This document shows positions 36,880-49,258 of a DNA stretch of 64,000 bases, piece after piece. The stretch is from Antrodiella citrinella (Eukaryota > Basidiomycota > Agaricomycetes > Polyporales > Steccherinaceae). The position numbers and the translations under genes were made by a program. The DNA is taken from assembly GCA_004802725.1 (NCBI GenBank), contig SGPM01000093.1:21859-85858 (forward strand), in the 5' to 3' direction. The notes under the pieces were generated by a model. It did not search any database. It was not told the DNA's origin and worked only from the letters and a program-made list of their open reading frames with translations. Position 1 is the first letter of the stretch; each line of letters opens with the position of its first letter.

Positions 36880-38481
36880 CTATGCCTTGAACTTGACACC
36901 ACCATTCTCTCGGAACATCTTCTTGAGATCGGCGGCCAAGTCGTCTGGCCGTTCGAATGCAGCAAAATGACCTCCTTCCTCATGCTCAGCTTCGAACACG
37001 ACGTTACCGATTCCTCGCGTCCAGCTGGAAAATATGAGTGAGCAATACGACCAGTGACCAGTGAACAAAATGCGATGGCTCACGACCTGGGCAGGGTCAC
37101 AATATCTTTGGGGAAATACGAGAATCCAACCGGAACAGTGTTGCGGACTAAACCTATTATTTCGTTGGCATGTGTGGCCTCGTAATATAGTCTCACTGAA
37201 GTGTCAGCGCCGTTCCTGGAGAACAGGTATATGGAAACCCAAGTAAGCACTGTCGGAAGTCAAAGGTTAGCCTCGAGAAAGATTGTAAAACAGATCGTAC
37301 GAAAAACTCGCCTTCATCGTCAGTCCATGGATAAGAGTCTGTCCACGCGACCAATTTCTCGTAGATCCAGGCTAACAATCCCACAGGCGAGTCTCGCAGG
37401 CTGTAAGCCAAGGTCTGGGGACGAGTGCTTTGTATGTCAAAGTAACCTCGGCCGTCTTTCTGGAATTTCTGAGCCTCCTTCAAACGCTCGAGATTGGTTC
37501 CAAAGAACGAAGTGAAGAGGGCGGTCAGGAACTGAACGGGAGAGGTAATTGAAGGAAATCCAGCACTGCGTTATTGGAGCGTGAATTTTGGGATCCCAGT
37601 AAGCAGTGAGAATATAACATACATAGGCATGTTGGTGTGCCACGCTTTGACATGATTGTTTCCGTACAGCTGAGCTGTTTTGCGTGCGATCTAGGTCAAC
37701 GACTGTAAGCTTTAATATTTGTTGGCAGTCAAGTGAACATACGAAGTAACCCCAATCTCCTCCTTGAACCACTTGTCGCTGTGTTAATAGAAATCTAAAG
37801 AAGTGCATGAGCGTTGCTCACCATACTGATCATAACCCAACGCAAGCATAAGCTTGTGCGATACCTGCAATGAGCATATGGTAAGCTTGCACGTTGGGAT
37901 TGAGATGAAAGAATATTGCATACCTCTGCATGATGTTGAATTGAAAATCCCTTTTTCTTCGGTGCCTCTGAAAAGCCAAAGGCGGGCAGGCTGATAGCCA
38001 CAAAGTGAAAGCTGGGCTCATTAGGCTTGACAGCAGTTAACAAATGCATGATTTTGGCGCCTTCCATGAAGTGTCCCGGCCCTTCACAATCATATCGTAA
38101 GCAACGATGAATCGAGAGTGTCACATACAAAAGACACGTACATCCATGGATGAACAGCAACGGAATGGCGCTCTCGCTCTCGCTCTTCTGGTGCGCGTAA
38201 TGTACATTCAATGTTCCAAAGCCGTCCACTTCGATGTCGCGCGTGAACTGAGGGACCTTGTTGATAGCAGCCTCGCTGGCACGCCAATCGAAACCGTTCT
38301 TCCAATGCTCGACCAGTCTCTTGATATCCACGAGGGGAGCGCCGTAAGCCCAGCCGGCATCGTCCAGCTCGTCTGGAAGAGTCGCAAGAGCCAATTTCTT
38401 CTGAAGTAACTCCAAGTCCGCATCAGGGACTGCTAGAGTGAAAGATTTTTCAGAGCCTGAGGACCCGTTGGAGGAAGACAT
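36880..38481 (-). CDS. Epoxide hydrolase of the microsomal type (EHN + alpha/beta hydrolase)
   Basis: Converts epoxides to vicinal diols through an Asp nucleophile. The start [20 protein letters not shown] opens the EHN domain ([28 protein letters not shown]). Splicing over a 55-nt intron restores the oxyanion element [38 protein letters not shown] follows, then [11 protein letters not shown] with the nucleophile Asp. A later exon gives [20 protein letters not shown]. The final exon supplies the catalytic His region ([20 protein letters not shown]) and ends GGVKFKA. The residue after HGWPG is His rather than the common Ser. The frame extends upstream of the chosen ATG through a hydrophobic segment (LASGFGVFSFLPAG), so an ER-targeting start at an earlier ATG is possible. 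Six or more short introns are present. Confidence 0.92.
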
Positions 38482-39029
38482 GCCGGCGGGAAGGAAAGAG
38501 AAGACCCCGAAGCCCGAGGCCAATAAAGGCCAATATTGTGTAAGTACTACTAATTCCGATGTGTTCATGACGTTGTACTTAGCCGAACCGTTCCCACCAA
38601 GTATATCGGTCGAAGGCCAAGAGGTTGCGCGGTTACATTCGCAATAAAATAAATCGCAACACATTGCTAATGTGATATATACACAGCAACAAGTATTAGC
38701 CGGTAGTGATAGTTGTAGGTCCAGCTGTCGATCTACACGCCGGGCCGCGCGGTCGCAGGTAAGCCGCTCTTACGACCGGTATTTAGTGACGCATGAATGA
38801 GCGGACGCCTGGCCGTACCTCATCTGTATATTCGAGCAATTGAATTTCCCTTGGAATGTCCTGACGAGATCTCGAGATCAGTGCGGACATGCAAGAATCC
38901 ATCTTGGAAAGTTAGATCCTGGTACATGCATGTGAAATGAATCCGTGCAAGGATACAGATACCCTCAGCGTGCTTGAGTCAACAAAAGATCTTTGCTCGA
39001 GGTGCTATAGTTTTCAACAAGGACATGAT
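38482..39029. other. Intergenic region between tandem minus-strand genes
   Basis: About 550 bp holding the ETF-alpha 3' flank and the epoxide hydrolase promoter. It may also contain an alternative upstream start of the hydrolase (an in-frame ATG near 38568). Nothing else is recognisable. Confidence 0.4.
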
Positions 39030-40175
39030 TCAAGGCTTCAACTTTTGTACAAGTTCTGGCACCGCGTCATAGAGGTCTGCGACCAAACCTAAATCCGCGA
39101 CCTGGAATATGGGTGCATCGGCATCCTAGTCATGCAAGACATGAGTTGGCGTTGTGTGTCATAGGTTGCACACTCACCTTGTTAATGGCAACGATCAGCT
39201 TAGAATCCTTCATACCAGCAAGGTGCTGAATAGCGCCAGAGATACCCAGGGCCATGTACAGCTCAGGAGCAACTACCTTCCCAGTCTGCCCGACTTGCAG
39301 AGAATTGTCTGCGTACCCGGCATCCACCGCAGCCCGAGATGCACCAATAGCAGCACCCAGAACGTCTGCTAAAGGTTCCAGAGTCGCTTTGAATGTCTCC
39401 GCATTCTTCAATGCACGTCCTCCCGATACGACACGGCTGGCCACACCCAAGTCCGGTCGGTCTGACTTCGTAATTTCGGTCCTGATGTGCTGTGTTGGTG
39501 GGTCCGTGACTTCTACAGATTCCACCTCCGAAGATTTCGCCTCTGGTCCATCCGTTCCTGCAGCTTTGAACGCCGTTGACCGTACAGTGAAGAACTTGAT
39601 AGGGATGGACGACGGTGCACGAACAGTGGCTATAGCGTTCCCAGCGTAGATGGGACGTGTGAACGTTGTAGCGTTCTCGGCGTTGTTGTGCTCGACAGAT
39701 GTCACGTCAGAAATGGCGGGGACATCTAGTTTGGCTGCAACACGGGGAATAAGAGATTTGGCGGAGGAAGAATGAGCAGCGACAACATGGGTGAACGCCA
39801 AATTGGACAGAATCTTTTCCAATAGAGGAGATATCGTCTCGGGAATGGGTGAGGCGTACTGGGCCGAAGACGAGTGTAGCAGTGCAGATAAACCCTCTAG
39901 TCTGCAGCACCGACATCAACCTTCGGAACTTGTAGGCATATGTATCGTACGTACTTCTGTGCTTTCGGAATAACCTCCTTCAGCTGCTCCGGACCTCCTA
40001 CTACGATGCCCGTAACCTCGCCGCCTAGCTCTTTCGCAGCAGATAATGCAGACAGGCAGCCTGCATCGATTACGCCGTCACGATGTTCGAGAAATACCAG
40101 AGCATGAGGGCCAGCGGAAGTAGCGTAGCTTCTGGCGATCGTCCTGGTCAAGAATTGTGCGCGTGTACGCAACAT
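39030..40175 (-). CDS. ETFA: Electron transfer flavoprotein alpha subunit, mitochondrial
   Basis: ETF-alpha binds FAD and passes electrons from acyl-CoA and other dehydrogenases to ETF-QO in the mitochondrial matrix. The N-terminus [20 protein letters not shown] is a presequence (Arg-rich, no acidic residues). Domain I reads [20 protein letters not shown] and [13 protein letters not shown]. The FAD-binding domain has [55 protein letters not shown] and [18 protein letters not shown]. The last exon gives [20 protein letters not shown] and ends VQKLKP. At least three introns are present. The Arg and Ser residues of the GASRAAVD loop that contact FAD are intact. It is divergent from the large helicase gene. 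Confidence 0.97.
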
Positions 40176-40789
40176 CTTCGACTTCTGTGTTGAGAAATTT
40201 CTCCAAACGACAATTATATGGAGACAGAAATAACAGAGATGCTGAAACCAGCAGTTTGAGTAAGTCGAGAGCAAGTTCCGACCTTGGGTCGTTAGGATTT
40301 GGAGGGAGGCTCGCGCTTATTTCGCATACACGGGCTCAAGATTTTGACGCTCGTGTTCCTCCTTACTGCCACGACGCACTGAGCACCTCTTATCCACCGA
40401 CAGTATTCGCTGGTGAGCATCTCCATGTGTTTTGATCTCGTCTAGCCGCAATGCTTGTTATTGAGGGGAGTTCTTGTCACTGCTATGGGCACGGGACTGG
40501 CTGGTAGTACTACGCCACACGCATCACACTGTATCAGTGCATACTTTGGAACTGCGGAACATGATCTATCAGAGCTTTACTACACGGTGCGAAGATCTCT
40601 GAAAGAATCCGTGGACTCGAGGCAAAGTGGAGGTTGGCGCAAGGCATTTGTATTCCTATCGTAGGTTTGATGCTTTCAGATTCGAAGGTCCCCGAGCGCC
40701 GACGGGTCTATTTAATCCGAGCATAGGAGGCCCTCGTCTCTCTCAACCGCCCCCATATTATACTTTTGCTGGTAGCGGTCCTGATTCCA
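40176..40789. promoter_or_regulatory. Divergent promoter region of ETFA and the zinc-finger helicase
   Basis: A 614-bp head-to-head gap. A tatacttttg string near 40759 may act as a TATA-like element for the helicase, but this is weak. No coding feature was supported. Confidence 0.4.
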
Positions 40790-43700
40790 ATGTCTCGCAA
40801 ACCGTGTCGCTTTTACGGCAAACCTGGCGGTTGTCGTGGAGGGGCGAACTGCACCTTCGCTCACGTCGACGGCCCCGATCATGCCAAATCTCCTCAACAA
40901 ACCTCTGCTTCTATCTTTCGCTCAAGCCCAGCTGCTACCTCCCAGAACGGCGTCGTGCCCGTCGGTGTCTGCACCTTCTACTGGGAGACCGGTTCGTGCA
41001 CGAAAGGGTTTCGTTGCCGGGCTAGGCACGACCTCGGTCCTGGCGTCGATGCCCCACATGTGTCCACGATGACTCCGTCCATCCCCGCCGGTCTAGCACC
41101 GTTTCTGACGGAATCTGGGTTGGCTAGGATGAACGAAATGAGCGCGGACGTTCTTTTCACAAATTCGACTAAGGCTAAGACGCCTGCTGAAGTGCACAAT
41201 TTCTTGAAGAGATTCTTGTATGACTCGTATCAATTTCGCACATCGCTGGACGTGTATGCCTTTCTCCTACTCCTGGTGGATGCCAATACCAACAATGCCA
41301 CATGGGTGAGTAACTATGACATATCTGTACGAGCCACTCCTCATATTTAGCTTACAGAGCGCAGAAGATGGCCAAGTAAGCTATTTGATATCGCGTTGTT
41401 CCTTCTACGAGAGACTCATGCTTTCTAGCTCCTCCTCACTGCCATAGCCAAGGTATGTTGACGGCCTTTCAAATGAGCATGTCTCTCATTGTCACGTAGG
41501 ACAATGGCTTCAAGCGGATTTGTGACATTCTTGGGTGGCGAGAGGTCTCTGCAACAGCAGGCAACAGCAAAGATATCCTTTCCTTCCAAAGGGCTTACAT
41601 ACCTCTCCTACAGGTGTGTCATAAATGTCTCTGACTTCCAAATGCTGACATATCTCACAGTATCTAGCTTCTGATTTCGTGACAAAAAGTGTTCTGTCGC
41701 ATTTATCAAAGTAAGTTATAGTCTGCCTCTCAAATAATAGCAGTTACAGACGACGCGTACAGCGCGTTATACTTCCTTCTCGTAGACGGAAATAACTTCA
41801 TGACATTCTCCACAAACGTGCAAAAATGCATGGAGAATTTGATGGCTAGTCGGTCTTTCAGAGATCTAAATGGTCCTCGAGCAATACTAGGCGGAGTGCA
41901 AGTCTTCGGCGCCCTAGCAGGCGTTCTATTGCAGTACGTTGAGCTATATACTGGAGCCAAAGGAGCTCACATAAACTCATCTGGTCGCAGAGTTGTGACT
42001 CGTATAAAGAATGTCACCGTAACGCAAGCTCTCCTCCGACCCCTGGTTCTTGATGTTGAGCGCTGGGTTCATGCGTGGATTAAAGGGCTCAATACCGTTC
42101 CACCATCCTTCGATGACCCACTGAGCGCACAAGCTCCTGACAAACGGATCCACCTCACGGACCACATACAAACGAAGATAGATCAACTTGTTTCTATCGT
42201 CAACCGTGAACACAGCAAACTTGAGCGCATGAGCGGCCCGTCGCGCACACCAAAGGCTAAGTCTATTGACGGTATCCTCGCTGCCCTTCATACTACGTAC
42301 GTAGGGCCAGGGAACACTCGCACGGAAGGTCCTCGACACGATAACGACCATGTAGACATCAACGACATTCGAATTGCACCTACACACGAGGAATTGACGT
42401 GCAGAACCCCACCATTCCTACCGGCAAATCGCCATGGCGCTCCACACCCTCAGGAACAAGGCAGCGTCGAACTATTACAAGATGTCCAGTTCCGACTTCT
42501 GCGGGAGGAGTTGACGTATGTCCAGTTTTCAGCATATCTCGTCGTACTCATTAATCTTATACTATGCATAAGTGCCTCCCTACGTACCTCAATTCAGGCG
42601 GTCCTGGATGACCTCTCCTCACCTCGTGGGAAGACGCAACTCGCAGAAGTACTGAAGAAACAGGGCGGCAAGTATCGCGGTCAAGCGCAGGAAGAAACAC
42701 TACTCTTCAATATCTACACTGGTGTTCAGTTCAATACCATTGCGCCGGATTATCGCGGGTTATCGGTTTCCGTTTCGCTCGACGCGCCACCTGGTAGAGC
42801 GAGATCCAACCAAACACGCAGCAGAACTGCATTTTGGGAAGGTGCCAGCGGCAAAAGGTTACTGTCCGGTGGTCTTGTCGCTTTGATATGGCAGCGAGGC
42901 AATACTGTTGATGTTCACCTCGGCGTGATCTCCAGCAGCCTTCGAGACCTCGTCGACTCGTCCAAGCACGACTCCGACAGAATATCAATTCGTATCAACT
43001 TCTTCGACCCATCCATTGAGCTCCGCATCTTGCAAGAGCTACACCGACCTCCTTCCGAGCATGGCGGGCTCAAACTACTTGTGGAGGCTACGGTCATGTT
43101 CGAATCGATTCGGCCGTTCCTCGAAGCCCTCCGGGTGGAGCCTACAACACTTCCGTTTGCTAAATACCTGGTGCATCAGTCTAACGCAGCCCTCACTTCG
43201 CTGCACGTGGATCCACCGAGATACGCAAGACTGCCCGGGTTCAGATTTGAACTCTCGTCGTTGTTCCCCGACGGGTCTGTTGACATGTTGAAGCTCTCTG
43301 TGACAGACCCTGCTTCCATCGAGAATGCCCGTCGACAACTACGAAGTGGAAGCTGTCTGGACCCGAGTCAAGCGGATGCGATCGTGGACGCCTTGACGCG
43401 GGAGTTGGCCTTGATTCAAGGGTAGGCTGTTATACTTCACCAGAACAAAACTGTAAATTGACTGTTTTACAGGCCTCCGGGGACAGGCAAGGTAATCTTA
43501 GTGTAATTGTCTTCCATCGTTGTGTGCTTATTCCGCTTGTCGTAGAGCTACACAGGCGTGCAACTCATCCGGGTCCTGCTAGCAAATCATGCTGGACCGA
43601 TCCTCATGATCGCGTTTACGAATCACGCCCTTGACCACATGCTGATGTCCGTTTTGGAGGCCAATATTACGGAGAAGATTGTCCGCTTGGGATCTCGCTC

Positions 43701-46700
43701 AGCCGACGAGACCATCTCGCAGTTCTCCCTTGAGAACATGGAGAAGGTCGCCGGGAGATCGCGACTTGAGCGTGCCTTTGCAAGTTTGTACTATGACCTC
43801 AAAAACGCTGAAAAAGCTGTCGATGCATTCATGAAGGACTACCTCAAGGCCGAGGTGGAGTCCGGCAGTATCCTTGAATACGTGGAGATTTTCTATCCTA
43901 TCCAACACTACTACTTCTTTGCGCCTCCGCAGTGGGTCAGCATATTGCACCAGACTGCAGATTCCGGCGAGGAATCCCAGTGGCAGCAGGTCGGTAGGGG
44001 CGGTAGAACCGAAGACTTCGACGGTTCCATCTACGCATATTGGCGCTCTGGTGGCGATCTTGAGTTCATACAAGCTGCCCACGCGAGTCAAACGTCACAA
44101 GCATCTGCTTTGGATCCTGCGCAAACTCGGACTGACACAAATTCCTTTGCTGCGTTGGCTAACGACGATCCAGACCCCAACGATGAAGGTGATCCTCTCG
44201 GTGCTCCATCGGAGCCGGGCTCTGAGGACGAAGATGAAGACGATCGGCCAGAAGAACGTTGGCGCAGACAGCAAGTTCAAGTCGAACAGGAAGACGAAGC
44301 CCCTGCCCATGTGCCTGATCCAATTCGACCGCCACCCGACGATGACCACGTACTCAACGCACTCCATGTCTCTGACCTCCAAGATTTAAGCATGTTCTTC
44401 GAGCATTTTGGTTCAAGCAACCAGATTCCACCTCTTCCCGCTTTGGACCGACCACTTGAGGTACTCCTAGACGAAGAGGATATATGGTCCTTGTCATTCA
44501 TCGAGCGCAAACGCCTGCATGAATACTGGACCAGGGAAACCCGCCAACATCACCAGGAAGCTCATGACGAAGAATTCGAGCGTCTCCGCGAGAGACACAA
44601 GAACGCGTTGAAGAACTTCACTGAGGCCAAATCTGCAGTATATTTATTTCTGTCTCTCTTATTTGCTTCGTGACCTTACTAGGTTGTTCTCTTTACCTAC
44701 AGTCACGCTCTCAGCTTCTTCGTGATGTGGATATCATAGGTTGTACCACGAATGGTAGGTAGTATCCTCGTGCTCGTAGTAAGGAATCACGTATTCCGAT
44801 CACGTATTGATTCTGTTGTTGCAGGTGCTGCCAAGCTCACCGAACTCTTGAAGGTGCATTTGTCTCTGTTCAGAGTATGTGAAATCGGTTACTCATTTAA
44901 CGTAGGCAATAGGACCACGAGTCATGTTGGTCGAGGAAGCAGGGCAAGTTCTCGAAGCTCATGTTCTAGGAAGTCTTGTTCCTTCCGTTCAGCACATGAT
45001 TCTGGTCGGCGATCCCCTTCAACTTCGCCCGACGATAGAGAATTACTGTCAGTCGCATCGCTCTTCTTGGTCCCAGTGACTAGTGCTCATTTGTTTCCAA
45101 AGCACTCTCTATGGATCACCCTATCGGCGGACAATTATACAAGTTCGATATGTCACTCATGGAACGACTCTCGTCTTCGGGACTCACCATGTCCCAAATC
45201 AACGTACAGAGACGTATGCGTCCGCAAATCTCAAATCTCATTCGGTAAACACGCTTCTCAATTATCATATGTTCGTGCGACAACTTAGCTTTCACTCAGG
45301 ACGTATCTGTATCCAAACTTGGAGGATCATGAGCTGGTTAAACAGCATCCCGACGTTCGAGGAATGGGAAAGAGTGTGTTCTTCGTCACGCACAATCACA
45401 AGGAGAACGCAGGAGAAGATGATTCTGTCAGCAAATTCAATCAATACGAAGTACGTTCTGGTCTTTTGCCACCACGTCGTTGCAGTCTTTGATGATTATT
45501 TGTAGGTAAACATGGTGGTCGACCTGGTCATGTACCTTTTGCGGTATGTACCAATCTTAAAAAGAACGAAAGCGGTTTCTCCGATCTGATATGCGTGATT
45601 ACGCAGACAGGGCCCATACTCGGCGGAAGGTGATATTGTGGTTCTCTGCGCGTATCTTGGCCAGCTTGCTCGTATGAGGGACGCACTCGCGGACAAAGTA
45701 GCGGTGATCATCGACGAACGTGACCAAGTTCAATTGGCGGATCAGGAAGGCGAGCGTGACGAAGAAGATCCTTTACAAGAACTCCACGCAACCGTCGATC
45801 ACATCAAAGTATCCAAACGAGTGAGTGATATACCATGAGAGCACCCTCATCGCGAAATCGTTGATCACGGTACAGGTTCGCCTAAGGACTATTGACAACT
45901 ACCAAGGGGAGGAAGCAAAGGTATGTCCACATCCTACCAGGAAGTTACAGATTGTTGAACTTGGGACCTTGGCAGATCGTGATCCTCACGTTGGTGCGAA
46001 ATTCGGGAGGCTCAGACGATGACAATGTTGCCGGTCGTTCAACCAAGGGCCGCGTCAATGTTGGATTTTTGAAGGTATGTGACAAACAGCAATATTAGTC
46101 TGGACTTCGAAAGCTCATCGCAGATGCTATCAGTCCGAGAACCGCACGAATGGTACGAAAATGAACTAATCCAGTGCTTCATAGCTGACACGTCACTCTA
46201 GTTGCTCTGTCTCGTGCACGGGAGGGCTTGTATATCTTCGGGAATCACTATGATCTGTCATCTCGTAGCAAGATGTGGCGGTCAATCATAGAGCAGCTAG
46301 AGAAGGATCACTGCGTCGGCGAAGAACTTCCGGTTGTGTGCGCTCAGCACAAGGACCGTGTCCAGTATATCTCAAAACCTGGGCAGCTTCCGCAGATCGC
46401 TCCAGACGGTTCGTAACTCCAGAATGTGATTTCGGTCAACACTGACCATGGCTTTATCTCCAGGTGGATGTCTACGTCAGTGTAACAAGAGGTTGAAGTG
46501 TGGACACGCTTGTCCTTACAAGGTATGTACAACTGCTTGATGTTTTGCTACAAAGAGTGGTACTGATCTCACACAACTTGCAGTGTCACTCGGATGACCC
46601 CAAACATATATCTGTTACATGCGAGCAAGCATGCACTAAGCTTTGCCCTCGAGGACACCCGTGCAAGAAGGCGTGTGCCGAAGACTGCGGTGCTTGCATG

Positions 46701-49258
46701 ACACGCATTCCGAGTATCGAACTGCCTTGCGGTCACGTCAGAGATGTCCTTTGGTACCTTTTTTCTTCGTCAACTTTAACCACCCTTCTGATGCATCAAA
46801 TTTCAGCTACCAACTGGACGACCTCAGCAACGTGTCTTGCGACATCATTGTCCGGAAACCACTGGCTCACTGCGAGCACGAGGCCGACTTGCAGTGCTCT
46901 ACGGATCCCGCTTCCTTTAAGTGCACCAAAGTCTGCGGCGGAGTCATGGCGTGCTGTGGACGTAGCTGCAGCAGTCAATGCCATCAATGTCAATCTCTGA
47001 ACGACGAGGTACTGGACGGCCGCATACGGAGGGAAGATCACAAGATTCATCCGTGCGAGAGGAGGCTCTATTGTGAACATCTTTGTGGGAAGGCTTGCTC
47101 CGTGGACCATGAATGTGCTACGCAATGCAAGGACGCCTGCCGCCAAGTATGCGCTCATACCGCGTGCACTAACTACTGCTCAACCCCGTGTGCACCTTGC
47201 CAAGAAGCTTGCACGTGGTAAGTATGCCGGTTATTGTATCAGCACCATTCCTACTGATAGTCTGACTTTCTTAGGGCATGCGCTCATCAGGCCTGTCCTG
47301 TGCCCTGCGGCTCGGTAGGTGTTCCTGCAGCTTGACAAATGCTGAATTGTGTGTTGAACGGACTTCATTTATCGCGGTAGGTCTGTGCTCGTTTGCCGTG
47401 TGACAAGCGGTGTGAGCAAGTCTTGAGCTGCGGTCACAGATGTCCATCAGGCAAGTACACGTCTATCGACGGCGATATGTTCTCCGCTTACTTCTACTTA
47501 TAGTCTGCGGCGAGGATTGCGACATTCAGATTTGCCCAGTCTGCGAACCTCTGGACGATGTCGTCGTCGACATGATCTTGTCCCGGACTCTCGCTGATGT
47601 CGATCCCGACATGGGGACGGTAGACGACATGCTGATCACCATCCCGAACTGCAGACACGTCTTCACAATCGAGACTTTGGACGGGATATGCGACATGCCG
47701 AGCTTCTACGAGCAGTCACCCGAAGGCACCTGGCTCAGACTGAAAGCGCCCCCTGCAGATTTCATGAAGCCCCCGACGTGCCCAACTTGTCGTGCAGCGA
47801 TCACCTGTCCACGCTATGGACGCATCTTCAAGCGTGCGGATCTCGACATATTGGAGCGAAATATCACGTCCTCCATGTCCCAGTCGCTGGAGAAAGTGGC
47901 GGACAAGGTCCATCAGGCGTCCTCGCAGCCTCTCAAGGAACGCCTCAAGCCCGCCGCGACCCAGCTCAAGGCGAACCTCACAAAATCCGAATCGTTTGGT
48001 GACACCAAGGACAGACGAAAGAAGCAGAAGCGCATACTGAAGGAGACTCGCATCAATCCCCTGCCTTACTCGCACATTGATGCCATGGGTCCCCTCCATG
48101 GTCTCGCTAGAGCCGAAGTGAAAGCCTGGCGAGACGTCGTCCAGATCCTCTTCAACGCGTACCGCGAGGCCGTGACCGTGGCCTCCACCCGCTCGTCGCA
48201 CATCCACGCGTGGGAGGCGTCCTTCTCGTACCTCTTCAACAAGGAGATGGAGAGTGCCGCCCAGGACCCAGCGCGTGCGCCGCGTAACCCGCAGCAGCAC
48301 GCGATGCGGATGGCGAGGATGAACGTCGGGCAGCCTCAGCCGAGAGCAGACTCGCGTTTCCGCGTCGAGGCGTTCTGGATGACCATCAATATCCGCCTCA
48401 TTCTCGTTGACCTGGCGAAGGCGTGGGCCGACGAGCTGTCGTCTGTGCAGGACGGGCCTGTCAGGTGCAACCGGCAGCTCTGGGACGATTACGTGTCGTT
48501 CCTCATTCAGACGTGCGAGCAGGACGTTCAGATCACGTTGGACATTACGCAGAAGGCTGACAGCCATCGGCAGACCGTGCGGACGAACCTTCTCTTATTG
48601 CGTATCAAGCTGGAGGAATTCCGATTCAACGTGGATATGATGCGACAAAGCTCAGAGACCTTTACTATGCAGATGCGTTCGGATTTGGCTGATCGTGCTC
48701 ACACTCTTCGTCAAGACACGCGCACGCATGTCCACGCTGTGTTGAGAGGTCATGTTGCGCGAAACCGGGATGATGTTGGATGGTTGAGGGACAACTTCTC
48801 CGTTCCCTCACAGGTCATCCTGGACGAGTGGGAGAACCTGGAGACTTCACTTCGGCGGGACACATTCTACGCACCTGTTTCCTTGCAGGAAATGACCGAC
48901 ATTGTGAAAGCTTTGAATTTCAGTGAGTGTCGTCTGCTGAATATTTGTTCGGTTGCCTCTGACCAAATTGTGCTAGGCCATAGAGGACATTTCTACAAGT
49001 GCCCGAACGGACATACATTCGTCATCACAGAGGTCAGTGTCAATACGGGTTTTGTTCCTACGCCCTTCGAGTCTCTGATTACATTACGCGTAGTGTGGAG
49101 GTGCCATGGAAACGGCGCGTTGTCCAGAGTGCGGTGAAGCAATCGGTGGCAGCGACCATAGCCTCAATTCTACCAATACTCGGGACACGCAGATGGAGGG
49201 CCTGGCAGCCGCACAGGGAGCGCTGCAAAGCCCGTGGGATTGGGGTCAGGGTGCTTGA
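40790..49258 (+). CDS. ZNFX1/Hrr1-like NF-X1-type zinc-finger RNA helicase with CCCH and RZ fingers
   Basis: This is a superfamily-1 Upf1-like helicase. Relatives include fission yeast Hrr1, Neurospora SAD-3 and animal ZNFX1, which act in small-RNA silencing or RNA sensing. The N-terminus has two CCCH fingers (RKPCRFYGKPGGCRGGANCT and VCTFYWETGSCTKGFRCRAR). A helical region of about 500 residues precedes the helicase core. The core has motif I, split over exons at 43433-43547 (LIQGPPGTGKSYTG), motif II VMLVEEAGQV, motif III LVGDPLQLRP, motif V TIDNYQGEEAKIV and motif VI NVALSRAREGLYIFGN. An acidic insert sits between motifs Ia and II. Downstream is a Cys/His-rich NF-X1 array (CGHACPYKCHSDD, CPRGHPCKKACAEDCGAC and others). 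A long helical region and an RZ-type finger (GHFYKCPNGHTFVITE, then CPECGEAIGG) end the protein. About 20 introns; more than 2,300 residues. Confidence 0.93.

Noticed and set aside
32612..40175. Secondary-metabolite gene cluster
   Set aside because: No polyketide synthase, NRPS, terpene synthase, P450 or transporter is present; ETF-alpha is a housekeeping gene.
43856..44600. Acidic insert of the helicase as a separate gene
   Set aside because: It is in the same open frame as helicase motif Ia on one side and splices cleanly to motif II on the other.
47716..48567. 283-codon minus-strand open frame
   Set aside because: It is antisense to a well-supported exon of the zinc-finger helicase and has an Arg/Leu-rich composition typical of shadow frames.
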